From an uncultured Erysipelotrichaceae bacterium (GTDB lineage Bacteria > Bacillota_I > Bacilli_A > RFN20 > CAG-826), in contig CADCLU010000001.1 of assembly GCA_902802355.1 (NCBI GenBank), positions 125,490 to 189,489 on the forward strand: 64,000 nucleotides of DNA, written 5' to 3'. Each line of letters opens with the position of its first letter. Position 1 is the stretch's first letter. Made by a program: the position numbers and the translations under genes. Positions 55,462 to 62,954 of this stretch are shown piece after piece. Below the pieces are notes generated by a model. It ran no database searches. It had not been told where the DNA came from and saw only the letters and a list, made by a program, of their open reading frames with translations.

Positions 55462-56820
55462 TCAAAACTTTGTTAGCAAAACTACGGTCTCAACGTGATA
55501 GTTCCGGCCAAATTCATCTACTGGCTGGACTTTTTCGACTTTGTATTTCGATTTAAGAACTTTTAGGTCTCTTGCAAGCGTCAGCGGATTGCAGGAGACA
55601 TAGACGATCTTCTTTGGCTCGAGCGCAAGAGCGGCGCTTAAGAACTTTGGAGTAGAACCTTTCCTTGGAGGATCCATAAAGAGGACATCCAGGTGTTCTT
55701 TTCTCTTAGCCATCCTAAGAATGAACGCTGTCGCGTCGTCCTGATAGGCTTCGAAGTTGTTGATTTGATTCGCTTTCGCGTTCTTGACCGCGTCTTTGAC
55801 CGCTTCTTCAACGAGTTCAACGGAGATGACTTTCTTAGCTCTCTTTGAAGCGATGAGGCCAATCGTTCCAATTCCCGAATAAGCATCCAAAACAACGTCT
55901 TCCTTGCTTATTTCAGCGAAATCCATAGCGGTTTTGTAGAGGATTTCCGTCATTACAGGGTTGGTTTGATAGAAGCTTGCGGCAGAGATCTTGAATTTGA
56001 TTCCACACAAAAAGTCTTCAATGAAGCCTGGCCCAAACAGCGTGATATATCTTTTGCCTAAGATGACGTTGGTCCTTTGTCCGTTGATATTCTGAACAAG
56101 GGTCGTGACCTCAGGCATCTCTTTCTGGATGAGCGCGGTAAGGATTGGTTTCCTTGGAATGAAGGCTTCCCTAGTAACTAGGACAAGCATGATTTCCTTC
56201 TTGTAGTAAGAGGTTCTGATCATCGCGTAACGGATGGATCCGGTTTCGCTTATCTCATCATAAGGTTCGATGCCTAAACGGTTGAAAATGTCGTTTAGTT
56301 TCTCAAGGATTCTCTGGGCTCTCGCGTCCTCGATGAAGCACTCTTTCCTCGGGACAATAGCGTGGGTTCCTTCTTTATAAAAACCATACATGGTTTTTCC
56401 TTTGTCGTCTTTACCAAAAGGAACTTGGATTTTGTTACGGTAGTTGATTGGGTTCTCCATGCCTAAAGTAGGCAGAACCTCAACATCGATTTCGCCATAT
56501 CTCTTTAGTTGGTCGGCAACCTTTCTACGTTTGTATTCAAGCTCGGCTTTGTATGCGTATTTCTGGAAAACACATCCACCACAGGCAGAAGAAACCTTGC
56601 ATAAAGGTTCAATGCGATCGGGGGAGAAAACGGAAAGCTTCTTTAATCTTCCGAAGTGTTGTCCGTTGCGTTTGTATTCAATCTCCACTTCCCCTTCATC
56701 GCCTGGGAACATAGCCGGAACGAAAACAACAAGGCCGTCTAACTTGCAGACTCCTTTGCCTTCGATGCTTAAGTCAACGCACTTCAGGTTATAGGTTTTA
56801 TGAAGAACTGATTCGGTCAT
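55462..56820 (-). CDS. 23S rRNA (uracil-C5)-methyltransferase, RlmD/RlmCD type
   Basis: SAM-dependent m5U methyltransferase, 452 aa. An N-terminal TRAM domain (about 1-60) is followed by the Fe-S cysteines in CKVSSACGGCVFQ, the SAM domain with DAYSGIGTIGLIAS, MDPPRKGSTPKF and the catalytic Cys in VYVSCNPLTLARDL. Bacillota enzymes of this type modify one or two uridines in 23S rRNA. Single gene; no clear ribosome site precedes the ATG, and TATATT lies only 3 nt above it. Confidence 0.9.
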   Translation of the reverse strand: MTESVLHKTYNLKCVDLSIEGKGVCKLDGLVVFVPAMFPGDEGEVEIEYKRNGQHFGRLKKLSVFSPDRIEPLCKVSSACGGCVFQKYAYKAELEYKRRKVADQLKRYGEIDVEVLPTLGMENPINYRNKIQVPFGKDDKGKTMYGFYKEGTHAIVPRKECFIEDARAQRILEKLNDIFNRLGIEPYDEISETGSIRYAMIRTSYYKKEIMLVLVTREAFIPRKPILTALIQKEMPEVTTLVQNINGQRTNVILGKRYITLFGPGFIEDFLCGIKFKISAASFYQTNPVMTEILYKTAMDFAEISKEDVVLDAYSGIGTIGLIASKRAKKVISVELVEEAVKDAVKNAKANQINNFEAYQDDATAFILRMAKRKEHLDVLFMDPPRKGSTPKFLSAALALEPKKIVYVSCNPLTLARDLKVLKSKYKVEKVQPVDEFGRNYHVETVVLLTKF

Positions 56821-56876
56821 CTAAATATAGTTTTGCAGAGAAAAATTCAAAATATTCCCAACAAAAATCAGCTAAA

Positions 56877-58484
56877 TTAAGCAGCAGCTTTCTCTTTTGG
56901 AGCAGCCATTAAGTCTTTGATGAACTGGACTTCCGCTTCAACATCAAGGCGTGGGAAGAGTTGATCGCCCTTAACGACTTTCTGTCCACCGAGAACGCCG
57001 AACTTGGTGGCGGTCTCGTAGTTTCTCATAGAAGCATCGACACCAAGCTGGTCGAAGATCTTCTCGGACTTGGTGACGAGGATTGGGCTAAGAAGCATAC
57101 CGGCAACGAAGATAGCGTTTGCAAGGTGTGACATGCAGCTAGCAAGCTCTTCGGCTTTGGCTGGATCTTTGGCAAGCGCCCATGGAGCGGACTCCTCAAT
57201 GTATTTGTTGGCCGCGCTCACGAGGTCCATAACAGCGGCGTAGGATTCAGTAACCTTAAGGTCATCGCTAAGGACTTCGTAGGCTTTGACGGTCTTCTCA
57301 GCGGTCTCTTTGAGATTCTTGTCGAGGTCGTTGAGCTCGCCTTTGTATTCAGGGATAACGCCGTCGAAGTATTTGTTGATCATGGAAACGCTGCGATTGA
57401 GAAGGTTTCCAAGGTTGTTGGCAAGGTCGGCATTAAGTCTTTCGACGAATTGCTCCGGGGTGAATTGTCCATCCTGGCCGAAGATGATTTCTCTGGCGAG
57501 GTAATAACGGACGGCGTCGACACCAAAACGATCGACAAGAGGTGGGACAGGGATGACGTTGCCTTTGCTCTTGCTCATCTTGCCGTCTTTCATCATCATG
57601 AGTCCGTGGACGAAGACTCTGTTTGGCTCACGGAGATTGAGAGCCTTTAAGAACATTGGCCAGTAGATGGTGTGGAATCTGGTAATATCGGCACCGATAA
57701 CGTGAACAATCTCGGTTTCTGGGTCATTCCAGAACTTCTGGAACTTGGAATCGTCTTCCTGAAGATATCCAAGAGCGGAAATATAGTTCGTAAGAGCGTC
57801 AAGCCAGACATAGATGACGTGGCCTTCGGCTTCTTTGACAGGGATGCCCCAATCGAAGGTGGTTCTGGTGATGCAAAGATCGTTGAGGCCAGGTTTGATG
57901 AAGTTGTTGACCATCTCCGCTTTGCGGCCCTCTGGGGTGATGAAGGTTGGGTTTTCGTCATAGAGCTTCAGAAGCTCGTCGACGTATTTACCGCATCTGA
58001 AGAAATAGGAAGGCTCCTCTTTCTCCACTACTGGACGACCACATTCTGGGCAGACGTGCTCAGGGCCAACCTGAGTTTCGGTCCAATAGGACTCTTCGTG
58101 GACGCAATACCAACCTTTGTAGGCGCCAAGATAGGCGTCATCGTTTTTGATGAAGGAAGAGAAAATCTTCTTAACGGTTTCGTAGTGGCGTGGTTGGGTG
58201 GTACGAATGAAGTCGTCGTTAGAAATGCACATTGTTTTCCAAAGGCTGGTGAATTTGACGGCAACCTCATCGACGAATTCCTGAGGGGTAACGCCTTTGG
58301 CTTCGGCGTTTTCCTGGATCTTTTCGCCGTGCTCGTCTAAGCCGGTGAGGAAATAAGTCTCAAAGCCCCTCATTCGTTTTCCGCGAGCGATGATATCGCA
58401 CATCGTCGTGCAGTAAGCGTGGCCAAGGTGTGGCGAAGCGCTTGGATAATAGATAGGCGTTGTGATGTAGAACTTTTTACTCAT
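56877..58484 (-). CDS. metG: Methionyl-tRNA synthetase
   Basis: Class I aminoacyl-tRNA synthetase, 535 aa. The HIGH signature is H19-L-G-H22, the KMSKS loop occurs in KDGKMSKSKGN near residue 300, and a zinc knuckle CPECGRPVVEKEEPSYFFRC lies in the connective peptide. The C-terminal anticodon domain is present, but the dimerising EMAP/Trbp-like OB-fold found in many bacterial MetRS is absent. GAGGAGG precedes the start. A 6-bp hairpin CGCATT/AATGCG abuts that site and could modulate initiation. Confidence 0.95.
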   Translation of the reverse strand: MSKKFYITTPIYYPSASPHLGHAYCTTMCDIIARGKRMRGFETYFLTGLDEHGEKIQENAEAKGVTPQEFVDEVAVKFTSLWKTMCISNDDFIRTTQPRHYETVKKIFSSFIKNDDAYLGAYKGWYCVHEESYWTETQVGPEHVCPECGRPVVEKEEPSYFFRCGKYVDELLKLYDENPTFITPEGRKAEMVNNFIKPGLNDLCITRTTFDWGIPVKEAEGHVIYVWLDALTNYISALGYLQEDDSKFQKFWNDPETEIVHVIGADITRFHTIYWPMFLKALNLREPNRVFVHGLMMMKDGKMSKSKGNVIPVPPLVDRFGVDAVRYYLAREIIFGQDGQFTPEQFVERLNADLANNLGNLLNRSVSMINKYFDGVIPEYKGELNDLDKNLKETAEKTVKAYEVLSDDLKVTESYAAVMDLVSAANKYIEESAPWALAKDPAKAEELASCMSHLANAIFVAGMLLSPILVTKSEKIFDQLGVDASMRNYETATKFGVLGGQKVVKGDQLFPRLDVEAEVQFIKDLMAAPKEKAAA

Positions 58485-58501
58485 GGCTAATGGAACCTCC
58501 T

Positions 58502-58516
58502 CGCATTTCTAATGCG
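58502..58516 (-). promoter_or_regulatory. Leader hairpin next to the metG ribosome site
   Basis: CGCATT-AGA-AATGCG hairpin whose 3' arm runs straight into GAGGAGG. No T-box specifier or antiterminator sequence is visible in the 117-bp gap, so this is the only leader structure. Confidence 0.35.
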
Positions 58517-58549
58517 ATCTCCGTAATGATAACATAGTTTTGTTTAAAT

Positions 58550-58583
58550 AAAACAAAAGGCCCCTAGCAATCTAGAGGCCTTT
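58550..58583 (-). terminator. Terminator of rpmE
   Basis: AAAGGCC/GGCCTTT and CTAG/CTAG stems with one mismatch between them and a 4-nt loop, followed by TGTTTTATT on the minus strand. Confidence 0.8.
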
Positions 58584-58601
58584 ATTTTGTTTTTGCTTAG
58601 C

Positions 58602-58823
58602 TTATTTCTTGGAAGCTTCGGCTTTGGCGAGCTTCTTGTTGAATCTGTCGATACGGCCGTCGACGGCAGCGCTTCTCTGTTTGCCAGTGTAGAATGGGTG
58701 GCAATTTGCACAGGTTTCAACCTTGAGCTCGGTTCCAAGAGTGGATCCGGTGGTGAAGGTGGTTCCGCAGCTGATGCAGGTAACCTTGCACTCGTGGTAC
58801 TTTGGGTGGATGTCTTTCTTCAT
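58602..58823 (-). CDS. rpmE: 50S ribosomal protein L31 (zinc-binding type)
   Basis: A 73 aa ribosomal protein of the large subunit near the subunit bridge. MKKDIHPKYHECKVTCISCGTTF and ETCANCHPFYTGKQ contain the cysteines of the zinc-containing C+ form, so it is a Zn store rather than the Cys-less paralogue. AAAGGAG precedes the ATG. A hairpin in the leader (58842-58861) may allow autoregulation. Confidence 0.96.
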   Translation of the reverse strand: MKKDIHPKYHECKVTCISCGTTFTTGSTLGTELKVETCANCHPFYTGKQRSAAVDGRIDRFNKKLAKAEASKK

Positions 58824-58841
58824 TTTTTTACTCCTTTCGCC

Positions 58842-58861
58842 TTGGCACTTACTTTTGCCAA
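58842..58861 (-). promoter_or_regulatory. Leader hairpin upstream of rpmE
   Basis: TTGGC and GCCAA pair around a 10-nt loop, 9 nt above the AAAGGAG site. L31 leaders with autoregulatory hairpins are known in several phyla; whether this one belongs to a described class I cannot tell. Confidence 0.35.
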
Positions 58862-58869
58862 AGAGAGTT

Positions 58870-58906
58870 CGCGTCTAATCATACGCGAGGGAACTTGCTT
58901 TCGCAA
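58870..58906 (-). promoter_or_regulatory. Promoter of rpmE
   Basis: Minus-strand TTGCGA (58901-58906), 17-bp spacer, TATGAT (58878-58883). The -10 lies within an inverted repeat CGCGT/ACGCG (58870-58887), and the -35 within GCTTGC-GAAA-GCAAG. Confidence 0.6.
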
Positions 58907-58945
58907 GCAAAAAGTAGGGCTAATTGTAAAGATAAGTATTGAGGC

Positions 58946-59431
58946 CTATTCTTCCTTCTCCAGGTTAACCCCATTACTTTCGATGGGCTCTGGCTTTGCG
59001 GCCTCTTTTCTCTCCTTCACGAAGAGAACGATTCCAACGGCAACTTCCGTAGCGGCAACAAGGATCGTAGGAATGGTACCCGCCACCGCATACCAGACGT
59101 TAAGGGTGCTGTCTTTGCTACAAGCAACGATGGCTTTTCCCAAGACGACCGCACCGACAAAAAGCATTGCGGTGAATAAAACGATAAGGAGCCAAGGATA
59201 GATGTTTTTCTCAATCTCCCTAGGTTTTTTGATGACAAGAAGCTGGAACAAAAGCATCACACCGAGGGAGAGAACGGTGTACATGAATGGCATAAACGAT
59301 TGGTCGTATGCCTTTACCATATCGATGTAAGGCGCTAATGCGACAGTGACAGAGTTAAGCATGAAAAGCGATGCTGCCACCACAAACACCGCATAGCTAG
59401 CGATTCTTCTGATAATCTTCCAGGCTTCCAT
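58946..59431 (-). CDS. Hypothetical four-helix membrane protein
   Basis: Not recognised. 161 aa with four hydrophobic helices (about 12-35, 45-65, 78-102, 112-138) and a charged tail KERKEAAKPEPIESNGVNLEKEE. Its ATG lies two bases after the stop of the UlaG-like hydrolase gene, so the two are co-transcribed and probably coupled. No motif suggests a function. Confidence 0.6.
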   Translation of the reverse strand: MEAWKIIRRIASYAVFVVAASLFMLNSVTVALAPYIDMVKAYDQSFMPFMYTVLSLGVMLLFQLLVIKKPREIEKNIYPWLLIVLFTAMLFVGAVVLGKAIVACSKDSTLNVWYAVAGTIPTILVAATEVAVGIVLFVKERKEAAKPEPIESNGVNLEKEE

Positions 59432-59433
59432 AG

Positions 59434-60033
59434 TTATTCCTTCTTTAGTTCAATTTCGTCGTTTGGCCTCATAAGCATGGCCATCGGCGCAGTAACCATC
59501 ATAGCCTGTCGGTAGTCCCAAGTCATTCCCGGCTTCATATGCATTGGGATCATGTGTTTAGGATTGATGGCGATGGCCGCTTTTGTGGCGTCTTGAGGAG
59601 TCATTGTGTAGGTGCCGTCGATTGGCAATAACGCATAGTCGATGTTCTCGTTTTTTAAGTCTTCCATTTCAGGGATAAAGTCAGTGTCGCCGGCGTGGTA
59701 GATTTTGACCCCGTCCACCTCGATGACATAGCCAACACATTCAGACTTATTGTGATGGGAGTTGTAGGCAGGGACCGCTTTGATTTTTAGGCCCTTAGAT
59801 TCAAAGGTGTGGTAGACGCCGTCGGTGAGGGCGTCCTTGGATCTGATGATGTATCCGCCAGGATTAAAAGTAATGAGCTCGGTATTGTTGTGATCATAGT
59901 GTTCGTGAGTGATCAAAACAAGGTCGGCAGGGGTCTTATAACCAACCCCGCAAAAAGGGTCAATGAAAACGACTTTTCCGCTATCGGTAGTGAGCCTAAA
60001 CGAAGCGTGTCCCTGATAGAATAGTTTTGGCAT
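59434..60033 (-). CDS. UlaG-like metallo-beta-lactamase fold hydrolase
   Basis: A 199 aa MBL-fold protein. Metal ligands are in ITHEHYDHN (HxHxDH), HAGDTDF and PMHM near the C-terminus. Short family members of this type (UPF0173/YtkL-like) are cytoplasmic metal-dependent hydrolases with unknown substrates; the UlaG lactonase is a relative. GGAGGAT precedes the ATG. A TGTGAC/GTCACA palindrome lies 18 bp upstream. Confidence 0.82.
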   Translation of the reverse strand: MPKLFYQGHASFRLTTDSGKVVFIDPFCGVGYKTPADLVLITHEHYDHNNTELITFNPGGYIIRSKDALTDGVYHTFESKGLKIKAVPAYNSHHNKSECVGYVIEVDGVKIYHAGDTDFIPEMEDLKNENIDYALLPIDGTYTMTPQDATKAAIAINPKHMIPMHMKPGMTWDYRQAMMVTAPMAMLMRPNDEIELKKE

Positions 60034-60051
60034 TTTTCATCCTCCGCAAGA

Positions 60052-60064
60052 TGTGACAGTCACA
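60052..60064. promoter_or_regulatory. Palindrome upstream of the UlaG-like gene
   Basis: TGTGAC and GTCACA separated by a single base form a perfect inverted repeat between the likely promoter and ribosome site. The spacing is not that of a CRP site. Candidate operator. Confidence 0.35.
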
Positions 60065-60343
60065 AACTTTGCTTCCAATAGATTTTACGATTGAAGGGAA
60101 CAATAGACAATAAAACTAATAAGAATCGATGAAATCTAAAGAAAAAGTAGGGATTTTGCATTTTTACCTATTTTTTAGGTATTAATATTCGTAGGATGCA
60201 ATTTACTTATTTTTATATAGATTGGGAACGGAAACGAACGTTTTTAGTGTCGTTTTTCGATTGTGATCGGCATCGTCTAAACTAAAATGCGATGTTAGCT
60301 CAAAAACAAGTGCCCTAGTGAAAAGTTTTTACCTTTTTTGTAG
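60065..60343. other. AT-rich intergenic region without a gene
   Basis: About 280 bp with notably low GC compared with neighbours. It holds a TACCTA/TAGGTA inverted repeat near 60166-60182 and a CATCG/CGATG pair near 60269-60294, but no frame with a start signal and no recognisable RNA. Confidence 0.4.
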
Positions 60344-60347
60344 GTTA

Positions 60348-60356
60348 TGGTATATT
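60348..60356 (+). promoter_or_regulatory. Extended -10 promoter of the AbiEi-like gene (leaderless type)
   Basis: TGG-TATATT ends 6 nt before the ATG at 60363; no ribosome site fits in between. Confidence 0.55.
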
Positions 60357-60362
60357 AAGGCC

Positions 60363-60965
60363 ATGCGTGTTGTTTTATCTAATGATCCTAAAAAAGAAAG
60401 CAACTTTTCGCTAAGAAAAGCGGACGAAAGATTGCTGAAACAAGCCGTACAAATTGAGGATTTCAACAGGCGAGTTAAATCTGGCGAGATAATCCGCTAT
60501 TCCTATGGCATGTACTACATTCCTGGACAAGGCGTTCCAGAGTCTTCTGATGCGATCGCGCTTCGCTATATTTCTAACGACAAAGAGGTCTATGGCTTCT
60601 ACACTGGTGACTGTTTTCTAAAGTGTGTAAACGGCGCCAAAATTTCCGTCAATGATAAAATCGAATTGATGACTAACAAGGCCACCAGCGGCAAGAAGAA
60701 AGTCTATATGTTCGGAAGGCGTTTTATCCTTAGAAAACCTTATTATCCGATAGATAAAAACAACGTCTCGTTAAACGCCTTCTTGACCTATATAACGATG
60801 ACTCCTCTCTTCAAAATTAAGCAAAACTATTCAGTCCTAGCTGACTACATTAAGAAGACTCACTTGGCGGCAAATGACGTCATGGAAATGGCGCCTCACT
60901 TCCCAGCAAAAACAGCTTCAAAGCTTCTAGCTTCAGACTTATATAGATCCCTTTGGAAGCATTAA
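60363..60965 (+). CDS. AbiEi/DUF6088-like protein, orphan
   Basis: A 200 aa protein resembling the AbiEi-type antitoxin/DUF6088 group: an N-terminal winged-helix-like part (ADERLLKQAVQIEDFNRRVKSGEIIRYSYGMYYIP), the S/A-D-AIALRYISNDKEVYGFYTGDCFLKCVNG segment matching the family pattern of 'g.yy.tG..aL...Gl', and a strand-rich KKVYMFGRRFILRK. In AbiE systems this protein represses the operon and neutralises the AbiEii nucleotidyltransferase, but no toxin gene is adjacent. I choose ATG 60363 since it lies 6 nt below the -10 box. The surrounding low GC suggests possible acquisition. Moderate family confidence. Confidence 0.6.
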   Translation: MRVVLSNDPKKESNFSLRKADERLLKQAVQIEDFNRRVKSGEIIRYSYGMYYIPGQGVPESSDAIALRYISNDKEVYGFYTGDCFLKCVNGAKISVNDKIELMTNKATSGKKKVYMFGRRFILRKPYYPIDKNNVSLNAFLTYITMTPLFKIKQNYSVLADYIKKTHLAANDVMEMAPHFPAKTASKLLASDLYRSLWKH

Positions 60966-60994
60966 AAAAACAGGCCTTAGAAAAGCCTGTTTTT
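60966..60994. terminator. Bidirectional terminator after the AbiEi-like gene
   Basis: AAAAACAGGC/GCCTGTTTTT stem, 9-nt loop, T and A tracts on both sides; serves the converging M50-like gene too. Confidence 0.8.
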
Positions 60995-61011
60995 CTTATG
61001 TCATGAAAGGG

Positions 61012-62184
61012 TTATTTTTCCTCTTTTTTCTCCTCGCCAAGAGCTAAATCGCCATACTCTGAGAAGTCCCAGTCTTTGTGTTTAGCGACGATCTTTTTGA
61101 GAGCCTCTTTCATAAGGTATTCTTCAACAGCGCGTTTGTCTTCGCCGGAAGTCTTGATGGCCGACTCGGCCTTATCCATAGCAAGCTTGGTTTCGCCTTC
61201 GGATTCCTCGACTAAGCCGCTGATGAGGATGTAGGCTCTGACGGCTGGGCCGGTACTCAAATTGGCAATGAATTTCTTCTCTTCAAGCTTAAGGCCAATG
61301 TATTCCTCTTTAGCCTCTTCGAACGGATTCAAATAGAGATGGAGAGCCATCTTTTGGGCGACGGCGTTGAGGTAAATTTTAGAGTTGACGGAGTTCTTGC
61401 ACTTAATGGTAAACTCGTTAATTCTTAAGGCCTCATCGTATTTTTTATCTTGGAGAGCCTTATATAAAGCGACATCGTTAAGTTTAACAGTAAAGTCGGT
61501 GACGGATTCATAGACCTGGGTTTCTCCAACGTCCTCTCCGTGAGCCATCTTGTCTTCGGCCATGAGGATCTGGTTGAACGCCTGAACATTGGTTTTGTTA
61601 TTGAAGATAAGGATGTAGGCGCCATCGTTTTTGGAATCGAGGGCGGCCGGGAAGATGTCGTAGACGAAGATCAATAAACCGACAGTAAGGACGACAAGAC
61701 CGACAATGTAGAGGGTTTTCATGCCGTGAGCGGTGGAGTTCTGTCCTAAAACCATAAGAACGACGCAGAGGACGACTTCAATAAGGAACAAAACAAGAGG
61801 CATGAAGATCATCGGCCTTGGATTGCTCTTTTCTACATCGTTAGGAACAACCTTGGTTTCGCCGGTTAAACCATCGAATCCACCAAAGCCGAATTTGAAT
61901 TTATTGTCTTTTCCACGCTTCCAGCAAAGGCCTAAGCAGTTCCATGAGGTAATCTTATAACCCCCGATTTTCGCACCAAGAACGTGTCCAAGCTCCAAAA
62001 CAACGGCACTTAAGACAGCTCCCACGAGAACGGAAAGCAAGATAAGCAAGATTCCAGGCATTGGTAATTCTTTAGCAACGTTAGTGTCGTTCAAAATAGG
62101 TCTAATAACGCCAAAACCGACGCCAACAGCGCCGCCAAGCATAAGGGCATAAACGATATAACCCATTACATCGTTCTTCTTCAT
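61012..62184 (-). CDS. Degenerate M50 (site-2 protease-like) membrane protein
   Basis: A 390 aa protein with about five helices up to residue 200 and a soluble, helical TPR-like C-terminal half. The first helix pair contains VVLELGHVLGAKIGGYKI, which aligns with the zinc-protease motif HELGH but has Leu in place of the first His. The second metal motif, usually NxxPxxxxDG, appears as YDIFPAALDSKNDG and keeps its Asp. With one zinc ligand lost it is probably a pseudoprotease or scaffold. AGAGGAGGA precedes the ATG, and a strongly structured leader lies upstream. Confidence 0.65.
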   Translation of the reverse strand: MKKNDVMGYIVYALMLGGAVGVGFGVIRPILNDTNVAKELPMPGILLILLSVLVGAVLSAVVLELGHVLGAKIGGYKITSWNCLGLCWKRGKDNKFKFGFGGFDGLTGETKVVPNDVEKSNPRPMIFMPLVLFLIEVVLCVVLMVLGQNSTAHGMKTLYIVGLVVLTVGLLIFVYDIFPAALDSKNDGAYILIFNNKTNVQAFNQILMAEDKMAHGEDVGETQVYESVTDFTVKLNDVALYKALQDKKYDEALRINEFTIKCKNSVNSKIYLNAVAQKMALHLYLNPFEEAKEEYIGLKLEEKKFIANLSTGPAVRAYILISGLVEESEGETKLAMDKAESAIKTSGEDKRAVEEYLMKEALKKIVAKHKDWDFSEYGDLALGEEKKEEK

Positions 62185-62204
62185 ATAAAAATCCTCCTCT
62201 ATAT

Positions 62205-62353
62205 GGCAACAAAATCACCTTGTTGCCTTTCGTCTAGCGGTCGGTGGTGAGCCAATCGCACGTGTGCTTCTACCATTTACCAGACGAATTAATGGGAGGT
62301 CGTAGTTCAATTATCCTAGGAGAAACATATAAGTTTCTCGTGGGTCGACCTCC
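62205..62353 (-). ncRNA. Candidate structured leader RNA of the M50-like gene
   Basis: Three consecutive domains can be paired by eye. Domain 1: GGAGGTCG (62295-62302) with CGACCTCC (62346-62353), enclosing GAGAAAC/GTTTCTC (62320-62339). Domain 2: TTCGTCT (62230-62236) with AGACGAA (62282-62288), enclosing TGGT/ACCA and a GCAC/GTGC pair. Domain 3: GGCAACAA (62205-62212) with TTGTTGCC (62221-62228), ending 5 nt above the ribosome site. Minus-strand orientation is inferred from the downstream gene. A TATAAT at 62354-62359 abuts domain 1, too close to transcribe all of it. No match to a riboswitch class that I know. Confidence 0.4.
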
Positions 62354-62396
62354 ATTATAATTGCTTTCCTTTCCTATTTCTTTATATTTCTAACTT

Positions 62397-62954
62397 TTAC
62401 CTCTTTTTCTCTTCTCTTGATAGTTCAACTAAGGAAGGAAGAACAGTAACAAGGGAAGCGGTGATATAGCGTCTCATATAGCGATCGAACTTATTAATCG
62501 TAATAGTGGCATCACGGAAACAATAGCCGAATTCGTTGCCAACGATGCTGGCATATCTTCTGGAGATATTACGGTAGCTGGCAACGCTTAAGCTGTAGTT
62601 GTTGGCGTTATTCAAAAGGGTGAAAACCTTCGAAATGATCTTGTTGTAGAAGAAAGCGTCGACTAAATCGTGAGCCGCGCTGTTATAGCAGGAACGGATG
62701 AAGGAGAAGTTGTTCTTTGAGTATTCAAGGATGGCTAAAAGCACGCCCTTGACGTCTTTAGCCTCGTTAACTCCTTCAACAACCTCGTTAAGGAATACGG
62801 CCGCAAGAAGGTCGTAGATGTCGGTGTAGTGGTAGTAGAAGGTCTGTCTATGACATCCGCACTTTTCACAAAGGGTAGTGACGTTGATGTCATTAAGCGA
62901 CTTTGTCTGCATTAGCTCTTTAAGCGCATATTTGAGCTTGGCTTCGGTAATCAT
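62397..62954 (-). CDS. TetR/AcrR family transcriptional regulator
   Basis: A 185 aa regulator. N-terminal helix-turn-helix, residues 1-50: ALKELMQTKSLNDINVTTLCEKCGCHRQTFYYHYTDIYDLL. The C-terminal ligand/dimer domain is of the short TetR_C type found in DhaS-like regulators. Start overlaps the P-type ATPase stop (ATGA), so it is co-expressed with the pump and probably regulates it or the following M50-like gene. Inducer unknown. Confidence 0.88.
   Translation of the reverse strand: MITEAKLKYALKELMQTKSLNDINVTTLCEKCGCHRQTFYYHYTDIYDLLAAVFLNEVVEGVNEAKDVKGVLLAILEYSKNNFSFIRSCYNSAAHDLVDAFFYNKIISKVFTLLNNANNYSLSVASYRNISRRYASIVGNEFGYCFRDATITINKFDRYMRRYITASLVTVLPSLVELSREEKKR

Noticed and set aside
58485..58601. 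T-box or SAM riboswitch upstream of metG
   Set aside because: The gap is only 117 bp, contains the rpmE terminator and one small hairpin, and has no T-box or SAM-riboswitch sequence.
62229..62353. tRNA-like words (TTCGTCTAGCGG and GTAGTTCAAT with 7-8 bp closing stems)
   Set aside because: Neither segment has a T arm, a 7-nt anticodon loop or a proper 3' end, so they are stem domains of a leader rather than tRNAs.
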